Shown piece after piece: positions 43,289-54,680 of a stretch of DNA of 64,000 nucleotides (positions within the stretch are counted from its first letter, which is position 1; each line of letters opens with the position of its first letter). The stretch is taken from positions 138,367,361 through 138,431,360 of the forward strand of contig NC_081406.1 of the NCBI RefSeq assembly GCF_030272615.1, given 5' to 3'. The position numbers and the translations under genes are program-made. Under the pieces are notes generated by a model. The model was not told the DNA's origin. It ran no database searches and saw only the letters and a list, made by a program, of their open reading frames with translations. This stretch comes from Cryptomeria japonica. Taxonomy: Eukaryota; Streptophyta; Pinopsida; Cupressales; Cupressaceae.

Positions 43289-46200
43289 TGTTGTGACGCT
43301 TTCACACATCGCCCCATTGCAAATGGGGATCCCCTTGTTTTCGCTTTTTAGAGTAGTGTTTTGGTGTCTTAGGTTTTGTCTCCCATCTCTTGCCTTCGCT
43401 AATGAATCAAGTTCTTCAAATTCGGAGGAGTCATCAAATCAATAGGGTGAAAGCATGATCGAAAGAGTATTCTGATGCCATTGATGTGGGTTCAGACAGG
43501 TCGAAGGGATAAAAACACAATTTTCGAGGATCAATTTCGACGACTTCCTATTTTTTTAGGAAATTTGCTTTTTTCTACTTTTTGCTTTTTCATTTTTGAT
43601 ATTTTTGGGCCAATTTGGGAAGCTGCTTTTTATTTACTTTTTGCTTTTTCTATTTTTAGAAATTTGTATTTTTCAAAAAATAGAAATTTCTATTTTTAGG
43701 AATTTCCATTTTGGGAGATGTCAAAGGTTACTTTGTGTGCAAGGAACAAATCTTATAAAGTCCAACCTCCTCAATAAGAAATCTTGTTGAAGGTATGAAA
43801 TCCACCCTAGGAGAAATCGAAAATCCAATTGAAAATAAATTCCTCAAAGAAGTGAAAAAATCCACTTTGAAAGAGAAAATCCACTTAAGAGTTCGAATTT
43901 CCAAAGTTGAAGGCAAAGAGGAAGCAAACAAATCCACTTGCAAAGAAGAGGACAAGTCCACTTGAGGTCCAATTTTCCTAAGTATAGGCGAGCAAAAAGT
44001 TTCTATGCACTTGAAAATTCCTTGTGAGATAAAAAGGAAAATCTGCTTGGAGGTCGAATTTCCCAAGTAAAGAAATCCACAAGATAAAAAAGAAAATCCA
44101 CTTAGAGGTCAATATGCCTAAGTAAAGAAGCAAGCAAGGATAAGTTGAAAATCCACTTGGAAATTTTCATTTAGATGTGGAAGAAAAATTCCTTTATGAG
44201 GTCGATTTCTTGGAAAGGGGAAAATCATTTATTTTATTAAAAAAAAAGAAATTAATTGTTTTATTTGCCAAAATTGCTAAAGGAAGGAATCAACAAGTTT
44301 TATGGCTTTATTTGCAAATTAACTAAGGAAAGAAAGCAAAGGCTTTTTTTTTTTTTTTGCAAGTCGCTTATGAGAGGCTAGACTTATTGTTTTTTGTTTT
44401 TTTCGAGATAAAAGCTATGAGTCGCCCTCCTTCTAGAAGGATTCACATCTATTAAAGGGAAGAACAACAATAATTTCATTTTACAATTTCTATTTTGCTC
44501 TAGGCAAAGCTTGCAACAACAAACTCGTGAAGTAGAGAGGCTAATCAACCAAGCAAAGCCCTCGTCATTTACAGGCAAAGAAGTTTCAAACATATATTCA
44601 GCCTCGGTGATCATACCATGAGCTTAAAATCACAGAATTTTTTTTCCTTTGTCTTTTGATTTTGGGATTGAAATTCAATTTCTAGATCTATATCTCTAAG
44701 TTCCAATTGTAATCAGACCTCCTTAAAAGATAAAAATCAGGTTTTAGAACTCCATTTTTCAGATTTTGTTAAGATTTCAATTGTTTTTTAAAAATATTTA
44801 ACTTTAAGCTTCATACAGGTAGCATGTCTGCACCAAAGAATATGGGAGGGGGAACTAGAAAGACTCAACCACATAAAGGACTATTCTCAAAGTGTTCAAG
44901 TTTAAAGGAACCGGTTGGAAAGATGATTACACAATGCATGGAAGGACAATCTTCACACTTCAAGGTGGAATCCAAGGATGAATGGAATAGAGGAGGAGGA
45001 CTTACACTTCATCAAGACATTCAAGAAAGAACTTGTCAATATGGAGGATTGCTCAAAGAGCAAAAGAGCTTAGTGACGATGAGGATTAGTTCAAACATAA
45101 AGACAACTTCAGAATGGCGGTGAACACAAAAAAATTCCACACCAAGGAGCGACAAGTTCAAGACACAATGAAGATGAAGAAATTGTTCTAACAATCCTGA
45201 ATCTCTTTTGGAAATACAAGAATAGGAGTTAGTACAGAGAGGTGATTCTGGTAATGGAGGTATCCCTACATCAAGTAAAGGAATTCAAGACTAAAGCAAG
45301 GATCAAGGATGAAATGCATTATAAAGGGGGGAAATTCCCAAATATGAGAGTAAAATGTAAGAATGATCAAGAAGGAAAGACAATTCCAGAAGAAATAATC
45401 AAAGTTAGAAGACTTGATCATCCAAAGATGATGCAATTTGGGAATATGTCCCAAAATCTTCATTACATCAGTAATTGGAAATGTTGAGTATCAAGAGATA
45501 TTACCTAAAGTATCAACACTTCTTCAGGGTGGGGAATCAAATTTGCAAGGCAAGCAGAGGTGGCATCTTAGTCATCAATCAACCAATCAAAGGGTTCCAA
45601 GTTAGGCATGTCCAGGTGCAATGAACTAGACTCAACTAGTGGAAAATATTAAATGGCTATTTTCTCATTGATTATTCAAAATATTGTAATTTTCTCCTTG
45701 GCCAAAAGGAGTTTCTTGTGACAAACCCTAATTAGGGTTCTATTTGTTAATCTTGGTCGTTGATCGTGGATAAATCTAAGTCGTTGCTTTGTTTTAGGGT
45801 GTCTATCTAAACTCTCATCTTTTCATTTGTTAGGGAGAGATTTGGAAGAAATTGTTGTAGTGATAGTTCCTAAGTAATAGACATGATTCATTGTTCAATA
45901 TGTTGGTGAATCTTTGTCCACTTTTGCAAGTTAACATGGTTTCTTGGCTCTGATTAGAATAGATTTAATTTCCAAGTTGATAGATTGAATGAAAGATTGA
46001 TAAAATTGCTTAATGTGTAGTTAATGTGATCACTTTTTATAATTGAATGATTCTCAATCATTTATGCAAAGTTAGCCTAAACCAGTAAATGAAAACTTAA
46101 CTTTTATTGCTATATTCATTGTTTAATATGTTGGTATATATGAGTGATATGAAAATCTTTTGAATTCCTTAGAAGATAGCATTGGTCTTGTGTAGTTGTT

Positions 46201-46606
46201 GAATTTGGTGAAACAAAAACTGATTTAAATTCCATTTTTTGCAATTTTTGACTCTAGAGTTCATAGGATTAGCGTAGGATTAGAGTTATCCTCTTGAACC
46301 CTCACCCTTACCCTTTTGCCCTTTTTTTCAAAGTCTTGGTAAAAGTAGGATCAAAAGAACTTATTGCAAAATCATTTAAAAAAAGAGAGAAAGTTACAAG
46401 TGTCAAGAAACAACAGAATCCTTAGATTGATTAGCTCCTCGAACAATTATGTAAGTCTCCCCAGAGATTACCAGGAAATCACAACGAACCAACTGAGACT
46501 ATCCGTACACATTTGGGAACCTTGGAGTCGTCTTTGTGATCACACAGTTCAGCTGTTTAGCACATGGAAGATTCTGTGTTGAACGTGAATAAAAACACCA
46601 CCAACA
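43289..46606 (+). mobile_element. LTR-like unit C (TGTTGTGA family), 3.3 kb
   Basis: Begins TGTTGTGACGCTTTCACACA and ends AACACCACCAACA, flanked by CCATT (43284-43288) and CCATC (46607-46611), a 5-bp duplication with one change. The host repeat reads through when C is removed. Shares its first ~250 bases with B and D (CACACATC.CCC.ATTG..AATGGGGA), and shares AACCCTAATTAGGGTT (45724-45739) with D. Contains an array of AAATCCACTT words at 43790-44170 and a decayed reading frame starting ATGTCTGCACCAAAG at 44824. No second LTR is found inside, so it is either a very long solo LTR or a non-autonomous element. Confidence 0.75.
44824..45487 (+). pseudogene. Remnant ORF of unit C
   Basis: Two frames, 44824-45123 (MSAPKNMGGGTRKTQPHKGL) and 45242-45487, basic and lysine-rich, with no domain I recognise. 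The start, M-x-x-P-K-x-x-G-x-x-x-R, resembles the starts of the frames in D (51614) and B (54083), which lie at similar places in their units. So they probably descend from the same ORF. Most of the ORF found in D is absent here. Confidence 0.4.
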
Positions 46607-47507
46607 CCATCCAACATGGGGTGGGCTACATAGATTGGGGAACTTGTCTATTTCCTCACCCATTCATATTTTCATACTCATCCATGCATGATTGTTTGTA
46701 GGAGAATAAATAGTTTAATTTATTAACTATAAGAGTCAAGATAGATTAGCAATTCCCATTCTAACTAGATTAAAAATACATAAGAGATTATATGTTAAAC
46801 AATATCATCACATTGCATACCATAATACTTGGTAGATCACATTACTGCTATTTTTTTTAATGTGGATTACTTATATAAAATCTGATCTGATTTGATGCCT
46901 TTCTCCAAATGAGGTGCTGTTATATATATTAGCCTCAAAGAGAGGGTGAAGAGTCACATCTCTTGCCACCTTCCCTAAAGGGACAATTCCCTTAGGGACA
47001 TCTCCTTTCATAAACAAACATAACTCTCAGATCACACCTCTTCTCTTCATGGTAATTGCTGCTTTTATTTTCTTATTTTCAAATATATATATACTCAGAT
47101 CATTCCATGCTTAAAATCACTAATTTGAGGCTGATAATAATATTAGGTCAGATTCTGCTCTTCTTTGTCTTATTTTCTGATTATAGAGTAGATGCTTATT
47201 CTCAGATCTTTCCCTGGATTAATGCCTCCCCTCAACGAGTTTTCCTCCTTTTAATAACTTCCATGGTGGGAAGGGTCATGTCTCTTTAGTTTTGAAAAGA
47301 CACATTTGTTTGCAACTGCTGCCCTTACCTTTAAGACCCTACTCTTCATTATGCTTCTTCATGATTGTTGTTTGGAGAGACTAATTAATTGATAATTTCT
47401 TGCTCTAGGTCGGCCTTCCCTTTCTTGTCTTGGTTGGCCGTTTAACAGTCACAAACAATTTGTTTTATTTTTTAATTTTGAGTCAGCCCTCCTTGAATAA
47501 TTATTGC

Positions 47508-47598
47508 CAACATTCATTATTTATGTTGGGATGGCCTTGCACTAATTAATACCAACATTCATTACTTATGCCTGGACGACCTTGCACTATTTAATTGC
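47508..47598. repeat. Tandem duplication, 45 bp x 2
   Basis: CAACATTCATTA(T/C)TTATG followed by GGCCTTGCACTA or GACCTTGCACTA, twice. Confidence 0.8.
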
Positions 47599-48215
47599 CT
47601 AGGTTCAATTATTTAGAGCTGCAATATGTTTGGATGTTTGTTGTGTTATCGTTATTTATTAGAGTTCGAGGGCATGCCACCACTCTTCTGAGTTTATGTT
47701 TCCTTTATATGTATCAAAATATTCAAACATTGAGACAACACATCTTCTCATTAGGCACATGTCAATTTGATTGGCCTTCTAACAAACAAATATTTAACAA
47801 ATAGAACCTGTGTTGTTTTTCCTTAAACCTACACTTGAAATCTTTAAGTAAACATGTTGTCTCTATGTTTCATTGCGACTTCTTCCACCTTTGGTGGCAA
47901 AGTTATTCTCTAGCTTGTTATTGGATTTATCCTATCATTTTCTTGCAACATTTTCATTAATTTCATTGAACTTGGAAAATCTAAATACGCAATGACTGTT
48001 AGGATTCTGGGAACTACATGACATTTTTATTCTACCACTCCTGACTTGCAGACTCTGAAACAAGGAAAGACAAAGAAGAAGAACTATATTGTTAGCATGA
48101 ATGTGAACGTGAAGTGATATTCCTATGTATTATGTACCATGTAGGCACATTATATTATTTGCGTAGAAACATCCATCATATGTCTAGGGGCCAAAACAAC
48201 TATTTGGTCAAACCA

Positions 48216-48564
48216 TAGTTACAAGAATCTGCCAAGAATTGTCGAGTCTTGCAAATTCTCAAGGCAAGGGAGTCTTGCAAAGTCTACGAGCCTCAAGACT
48301 TGGACTCCTCGAGTCTGACCAAGGCTAGCAAAGTCTTAACAGACTCACCGACTCTGACCATGGCTAGTAGAGTCTGAGAGTCTGACTGAGGGTGCATGAA
48401 ACAAGTTTTAAATCCTTAAAAATCTTTGAAATTCTTGGGTTTTCCAATTTGCCGAGATTGGGTGTTGAGTTTGAGTCCAAGTTTGAGTCCAAAATCAGTT
48501 TGTTGAGTCTGAGGTGAGTTCGGGTCTTGTAAGACTAGGTCAAACACTGTTGTTCTTGTGACTA
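48216..48564. repeat. GAGTCT-rich unit with short inverted ends
   Basis: Left end TAGTTACAAGAA and right end (reverse complement) TAGTCACAAGAA match at 11 of 12. The inside has more than fifteen GAGTCT/AGACTC or close words. The ends resemble the 37810 element (AAGTCACAAGG). The 8 bases on each side agree only at 4 positions, so insertion is not proven. Confidence 0.45.
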
Positions 48565-48776
48565 ATTTACCAATGATGGATTGCATGTCACCCTCTTACT
48601 TTGTTACAACACCAAGCACAAAATGATAGGGGGCATTGCAGTTAGGTATCTTTTAACCTGATCTTGTAGAGTTTCATTTGAGGTAATTGGTGAGAGAAAA
48701 TGATGAACTTGTTTGTGTTCATATTGAAGTGTTTTTTGATAGATTTGTAAATAGCTACAAAAAGTTGTGCAGTGAG

Positions 48777-48878
48777 TTTTAGGTGTAGTTTAGCATGGGA
48801 GGTCATCTAAGTCTGATGTTGCTATGGTTTTAGGTGTAGTTTAGCATGGGAGGTCATCTAAGTCCGATGTTGCTATGG
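48777..48878. repeat. Tandem duplication, 51 bp x 2
   Basis: TTTTAGGTGTAGTTTAGCAT unit repeated with one substitution (AAGTCTGATG / AAGTCCGATG). Confidence 0.9.
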
Positions 48879-49078
48879 TTGCAATAACAAGTCATTTGAA
48901 GAAGAACTCAAAACTATTTATTTGTCTAAGTAGTTACTAGAGTGTATGACAATATAGGTGCACTTGTGGTGCTATTGGAGTACATGCAATGACATTTAGG
49001 AGAATGCTTAGAGTTATTGCAAGAAGCTACAAGCAATTTCGTGTTTGTCTCTAGTAAAGTCATTTCTAGTGTTTGACA

Positions 49079-49542
49079 TGTAATGCCCCTATTTGTGAAA
49101 GCCCCAATTTTGCCCTAAATCACGATTCCCAAATGGGCAAGAGCAAGGTTAGATATATCTTTCATCTAGTTGAGGCCTTGCAAAACAAGTTAGGAACTCA
49201 TTTAAAACAATAATTCATAAAGCATATATTTTAGTTGTAAATCTTTGAAGCATATAGCAGAAGTTTCAACTTTAATTATAAGATATCTCAAGGAAGCTCA
49301 ACCATAGGAGAGGTGACTCGATAGGGTGTCCTAAAGGTCCTCTACCCTATGCCCAAGAGCAGATATACCATCCCTCTTTGCCTCATGTGGCCCATGCCAT
49401 CCATATAAGGTGGTGCACCTAGTGATGTGTACTATACCCATTCCCCCTCATTCTGCCATCCATTTCCCACTTCCTATGATTGGTCTTCTTGGTATATCAG
49501 TTTGCCATGATAGGGGGATGTAGAGTATTCACAATAGGGTGT
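49079..49542. repeat. Second TGTAATG-type block, host of unit D
   Basis: Starts TGTAATGCCCCTATTTGTG, related to 42756. It ends CACAATAGGGTG exactly where unit D begins; the related block at about 42960 reads CACAATAGGGTG followed by CCC. This shows the sequence is broken by D and fixes D's left edge at 49543. Confidence 0.65.
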
Positions 49543-50149
49543 TGTTGTGACTTTTTCACACATCACCCGATTGAGAATGGGGACCCTCCTTGCTTTTGCT
49601 TTTTAAGGTTTTTGTTAAAGCCTTGCAACCTTCCTGACGCCCATTTTTGTTAGTTTTGAAAGGTCTGAGTTTTGGAAGTCATAAGTCAATCGGTGCAAAC
49701 CATGGTCGAAATAGAGTCTAGACACCGTCAATGTGCTTATAAGGTCAGAAGGACGAATATTGCAATTAATTTGGGTCAATTTGGACAACTTTCTATTTTT
49801 TGAAACTTTTTTTTGTGCATTTTCCTATTTTTTAGGAAGTTTCGTTTTTGGCACTTTAAGCACGATCCTTGAAATGGCTATTTTTAGAAAGTTTTTCCTA
49901 TTTTTTAGGGAACCTTGCTTTTTCTATTTTTGGAAAGGGAATATAGGTTTGCACTGTTGGCTTTAAGTTATATTGGAAATGATCGAGAACTCCACCCAAA
50001 ATTCAATTTTTTTTTCCGAAAAAGCTAAGTTTCTAAATTTTAGGGATCCAAAGGGATTCTAGGGTAAAATGATGTATGATTTCCAAATCTCAAGTAAAAT
50101 TGCACAAGTTATGAAGGTTTCAAATCTGGTTATCATGGGGCGCAACTCT

Positions 50150-50740
50150 CTTCAAGTCCACCGTGCAAGGATGTTCTTGATGTTCACATGGTGAAAAAAT
50201 TATCAATTCCACCCTGGCTTGGTCATGAAGTCAAGGAAGTCCACCCATACAAAGGGGAACAAGTCCTATGAACTTCGCCAAGAAAGAGGTGCACAAAATG
50301 AAGGAAGTCTGCCCATGCATCTAGGTGCATAACTCCCCTCAAGTCTGCCTTGTGAAGTGCAAAGAATGAGCAAGTTTGCCATGTAGTAAGAGCAAAGATA
50401 TGTCTAAGTCTGCCTTGAAGTATAGTAGGGGGGAATAAAACAAACCAAGTCTGCCCTAGGGAGAAGGTGGTGAAGTCCGCCCTTGAGTGAAAGAAGAAGC
50501 AAGTTAGGAGGTGCAAAGAGTCAAGGAAGTCTACCCAAGGGTTGAGGAAACAATAAGTTAAGGAAGCAAGTCACATGAAGTCCGACTTACCCAAGGGGCA
50601 TGAAGCCTATGAAGTTCGCTCTCATTCGGAGGAGAATCAACCAAGTCAGCCCTCCAACTTGCAAATGGAAACAACACTCGTGAAGTCCGCCTAGATACAA
50701 AGGCAAGAACCTCCTGAAGTCCGCCTTTATGAACTTAAGA
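50150..50740. repeat. Array of AAGTCYGCC motifs in unit D
   Basis: About fourteen loosely spaced copies (every 30-60 bases) of GAAGTCCGCC, AAGTCTGCC and variants such as AAGTTTGCC and AAGTTCGC. The spacing is irregular, so this is not a clean tandem repeat. Unit C has a comparable array of AAATCCACTT words in the same relative place. Confidence 0.65.
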
Positions 50741-51613
50741 AACTTGCTAAATTAGGAGTGAAAGAATATTCTCATAGCTATCAACAAGATATTTTATTCA
50801 AATTCGAACTAGGAATCAATTTTAGAAAGTTTTCAAATTAGAGGAGAATGCAGATTGAGTTCGATTCATCAATTTAAAATCAAAATGCAGATTGAACTCG
50901 AAAAACTAAAGAGCAATTAGAAACAAATCAAGAAAGAATTTGTGTTTCTAACTTGGAAGTTCGAACTTCATGAGGTTTTCATACAAATAGACTTTCATTC
51001 TCTTATTCATTCACAATAGAGTTCGAACTTGAGAGAGAGATTTGAGGTGGTTTTGAAGAAGTTTTATGTAGGTTTTCAACAAGATTTCAAAGATTTTAAC
51101 ATAGTTTGGAAGAGGATTTTGACAGTTTTGAGGAATATTTTCACAATATGTCTAAGTGCATCTGCATCCTTTGATTTTTTTCATCACAAGCACCATTTTC
51201 TCTTCTGATCTATTTTGAAGGTGAAATTTGATTTCAAGGACATATTATGAGGTTTCTTAACTTGATTTTTCAAGATTTTTCAAGAGAAAGAACTAATCTT
51301 CCACGAATTCCATCCATTCTTTCTTATTTTCTGCCCCTTGAACTAGATATTTATGTGTACTTAGTCAAGATTTGGACTTAGTTTTTCATTCTCAGATCTA
51401 ATTTTGATCAAAATCAGGCCCAAGGTTTCCAAATTTGGTTGTATTTTAGGGCTTTCTTAAGGTTTTTTATAAGAACATTTGAGTGTTGAAAATCCCTTTG
51501 AAATGCTAAGCGTTGCAAAAAGTGAAAAATCAGAATCTACTTAGCTGCTAAAACTTCCAAATTCACACTCAATGAAGGTTTAATTTAATCTTCTTTATTT
51601 TTTGCAGATTTGG

Positions 51614-52440
51614 ATGACCTCAAGAGCCGGATCATCACGAAAAGTTCAAATGAAGTTCCAAGTAGATAAGGATTTACCCCCAAAATCCAAGATGAACTCG
51701 AAGTGGAAGCAAGTTGGGGACACCAACCTTGGACACATCGAGCTTTGTGAGTTCAAGAAGAGAATGCATGGCACATACATAGTTACCCACTCCAATTGCT
51801 CAGAGAATGATGGGAAACGAAATTGTGCAAGCTGCTGATTTTCTTCCAGTAGTCCAGTCTAATGAGTTGATCGTTGAGTGTTCTAAACACTACAACCTTG
51901 TGCATAGAGAGATTGTAGCCCCTGATGGTAGAGTGCTCGCCAATATAGGAGAAGTGGCAAATAGAGAGGCCCTCTATATCCCGAAATACCACAACACAAT
52001 TTTTATGACCAAAAGAGGAGGCCAAACTATATGAAGACAACACAGAAGAGTATGAAGCTAACATCAATCACTCATGGTTGGAGAAGCCAAGGAAGAGTGT
52101 GTCAAAGATGCCTAAGACCCTTCTTAGACCTTTTTTCAAGGAAGACTATGGCAACCTTATTGTCTTGTTGAACAGAGTTATGGGCAGCCCAACAAGGTGC
52201 TCCCTTCGAGCCATGGATGTACTAGTTTATCCATGGAGTTACAACTGGTATGAAGATGATCAACTGGGCTAAAATCATCAGAGATAACTTGGATTATCAA
52301 CCTAAGAACCTAGAGAAGAATAGAACATTTTACATGAGTTCCTATTTGATCTATTCCTTAGCTAGAACATATAAATGCAGAGGCCTAGTGTGCAGATGGA
52401 CAGTGGGAAACAAGGAGAACCAATTCAGTGTATAGGACTG
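51614..52440 (+). pseudogene. Long ORF of unit D, 5' part (function unknown)
   Basis: The ATG at 51614 opens MTSRAGSSRKVQMKFQVDKD. The reading changes frame near 51800 (MMGNEIVQAADFLPVVQSNE and YNLVHREIVAPDGRVLANIG), near 52030 (FFKEDYGNLIVLLNRVMGSP, AMDVLVYPWSYNWYEDDQLG) and near 52255 (WAKIIRDNLDYQPKNLEKNR, TFYMSSYLIYSLARTYKCRG). It reads to the insertion point of B at 52440. The composition is that of a globular protein, not a low-complexity tail. I recognise no polymerase, protease, integrase, gag knuckle or transposase motif. The last codons (GNKENQFSV*DC) connect with the second part after B. Confidence 0.6.
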
Positions 52441-52600
52441 TGTTGTGATGTATTCACACATCGCCCCATTGCAAATGGGGACCCCTGCTTTTTTGCTTTC
52501 TAGGGTTTGTTTTCTAGGTCTTTTAGGGTTTTGTCTGTTAGCCTTTGCATTTTGAGTGTCGCCAAGGGGATCACCTGGATAGCAGGTCCTGCTTGAGTGA

Positions 52601-52696
52601 TGTCCTGATCTTGAAATTTGACTGAGTCTGGAATGTCCTGATCTTGAATTTGACTAAGTCTGGAATGTCCTGATCCTGAAATTTGACCAAGTCTGG
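52601..52696. repeat. Tandem repeat, ~33 bp x 3
   Basis: TGTCCTGATCTTGAAATTTG followed by ACTGAGTCTGGAA, three times with minor changes (52601-52633, 52634-52665, 52666-52696). Confidence 0.92.
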
Positions 52697-52877
52697 AAAC
52701 TGAAAAACCTCCAAAAACTAGATTTTGCAATATAACTCCTAGAGGTCTGAAACCACTCTCAAACATCCTGAAAGTATATATGGAATAGAACTTAAAGTAT
52801 AAGTGACATTTCCTTCTTATACTTAAATGTTATATTCCATAAAATTATCCTGAAAGAGAATTCAAAAAATCAAAAAG

Positions 52878-53243
52878 TCGCTCTTGACCCTTAGTGAGGG
52901 CCCAGAGCGAAAAACACCAAAAACACACCTTTTCCCCAAAATTTGACAAAGCTAAGTTTGCAAGTCAGTGAGGAGGCCTAGTTGAAATGTCTTGAAGGGA
53001 TTTTGGAGGTTGAAAAATGCTAAATTTGAGCAAAAAGTGAAAAATCGCTCCTGACCCTCAGTGAAGGTCCAGACCGAAATTTGCATTTTCACCTATTTTT
53101 CCTCATAAAAAATGTCAAATTTGAAGTGCAACACGTTAACAGGATATCAATTTGCCCTCCAGGAGATTTTCAAGTTGAAATGTGAAATATTCAAGGCTAA
53201 AATTCAAAAATTGTTCTTGACCCTCAGAGAGGGTCCAGGGCGA
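52878..53243. repeat. Three dispersed 33-base hairpins in unit B
   Basis: At 52878-52910, 53045-53077 and 53211-53243. Each has outer arms like TCGCTCT/AGAGCGA and inner arms GACCCT/AGGGTC around a 5-base loop. Copy 3 keeps the outer stem with G-T wobble pairs (TTGTTCT/AGGGCGA) and has a perfect inner stem. All three are followed by AA. Confidence 0.75.
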
Positions 53244-54082
53244 AATCCTCATGAAATCTCATTAAGCCTTGTTTTAAAAATTAATATTCTCCAAATTGCA
53301 TTGGATCGCCAGAATTGCTAATTTTAAGGCATGTGGAAAATTAAGATCAAATTCGCATTAAATTAAAGGCATTTTAATTTAATAAATTTTTAGGCCTTGA
53401 AATAATAAAAAATCCACTTTGGAGGCATTAAAATTAATTTTCAAATTTTAAATGAAGGTGAGCGCTCAAATACATTTATTTGCTTTTACAAGCAAGTCGG
53501 CCTTCTTTTGAGGGGGATTTTTTTTCATTTTCATTTCCCTTTTGGCAAGTTAGCCTTGGAGGGAATTAAGGTGAGCGCTCTATATATGGGTGATGCTTTG
53601 TTCAAGTTTAATCATTCTTTCATCCTTTCCTAAGTGCGAATTTGGAGAGCTATTTGAGGAGCAAAATCCAGAGGTTGAAGTGCGAATTGGAGGAGTGAAA
53701 TCTAGCTAGAGTGGAGCGAATTTCTACTAAGTGTTGAAGATCAAAGAGGGTGGAGTTTATTCCTTTTGAAGTTAGAGGAGGCGCAATTCATCCAAGGGAG
53801 AATTTTGATTTAAATTGTGCCTAGCAAAATCCATTTTTTGCATCATTTCTTAGAGTTTAATACTCAAGAGGAGGTATGGCAAAATCATCTTGACACTCTT
53901 GTTCAAGGTTTGATTTTTGGACATTTGTTTTGGAAAATCTAAGTATTGCATGGTTAATTAGGAAATGATAACTCAAGATTTATCATGAAGTTTCCTAATT
54001 AAAATCTTAAATCTTCCTTTTAAGTTTAAATTCTACACTTCAAGATATATTATTAATTGTGAACTGTTGTGTAGGTATCAAG

Positions 54083-54322
54083 ATGGCGACTCCAAAGCCC
54101 AGAGGATCTACAAGTCGGCAGGTTCTCATCAAAGACGATCAGGCAAGGATAAGGGCGACCTCCTCCAGTCTAGCATCGACAAGGACGGCCTTCTTCGGTC
54201 AAATATCATCAGGACTGACTTATTCCAATCTAGCATTCCAAGGCGAGGTACATCATCATCCTGCACATCAAAAACAAGAGAAGTCAGAGCAAGGGTTCTT
54301 TGAAGAAGCAGATAGTTTCTGA
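54083..54322 (+). pseudogene. Remnant ORF of unit B
   Basis: Starts MATPKPRGSTSRQVLIKDDQ. Basic and Ser/Gln-rich, 80 codons from the ATG at 54083 to a TGA at 54320-54322. No domain is recognised. Its first residues resemble the ORF starts in C (44824) and D (51614). The long remainder seen in D is missing, and unrelated-looking sequence shared with C (GAGGTGGCATC, about 54381 and 45559) follows. Confidence 0.4.
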
Positions 54323-54589
54323 AGAGTTAGTTAAAGCTAGCTTCTCAGCAACATCAAATTGGCATCAACCAAGTGTCGGACGAGGTGGCATCCCAGTCAT
54401 CACTTCTCCAGACGATGTGGTCCATCTCAACGTGTCCAGATTCAATGTACCTAACTCATGGGAGGTGGCACAAACTTCTATGTACCTACCCCAACTATCC
54501 ATTGGTTGAATTTTCCAGAGAAGACATGTGTCCTTAAAATGTAATTTTATCATTGGTCAAGCATTAAATGTTGTGTAATGGTTGTAACA

Positions 54590-54680
54590 AACCCTAATTA
54601 AGGTTTTCATTGTAGAATCTTGGCCATTGATCTCAAATTGATCTCAGCCATTGAATTGTATTAAGGGCACTATATAAGCC
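54590..54680 (+). promoter_or_regulatory. Promoter-like block of unit B
   Basis: AACCCTAATTAAGGTT, then CTTGGCCATTGATC, then CTATATAAGCC at 54670. Units C and D have the same first palindrome and the middle word in altered form; D also has the TATA box (57495-57503). Conserved order suggests the family's transcription start region. Confidence 0.55.

Larger units (their letters stand above)
46612..49078. other. Repeat-derived non-coding DNA
   Basis: No protein-coding gene is supported. It holds the tail of the host repeat around C (to about 46665), a ~45-bp tandem duplication (47508-47598), the GAGTCT-rich unit at 48216-48564 and a 51-bp duplication (48777-48878). Confidence 0.5.
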
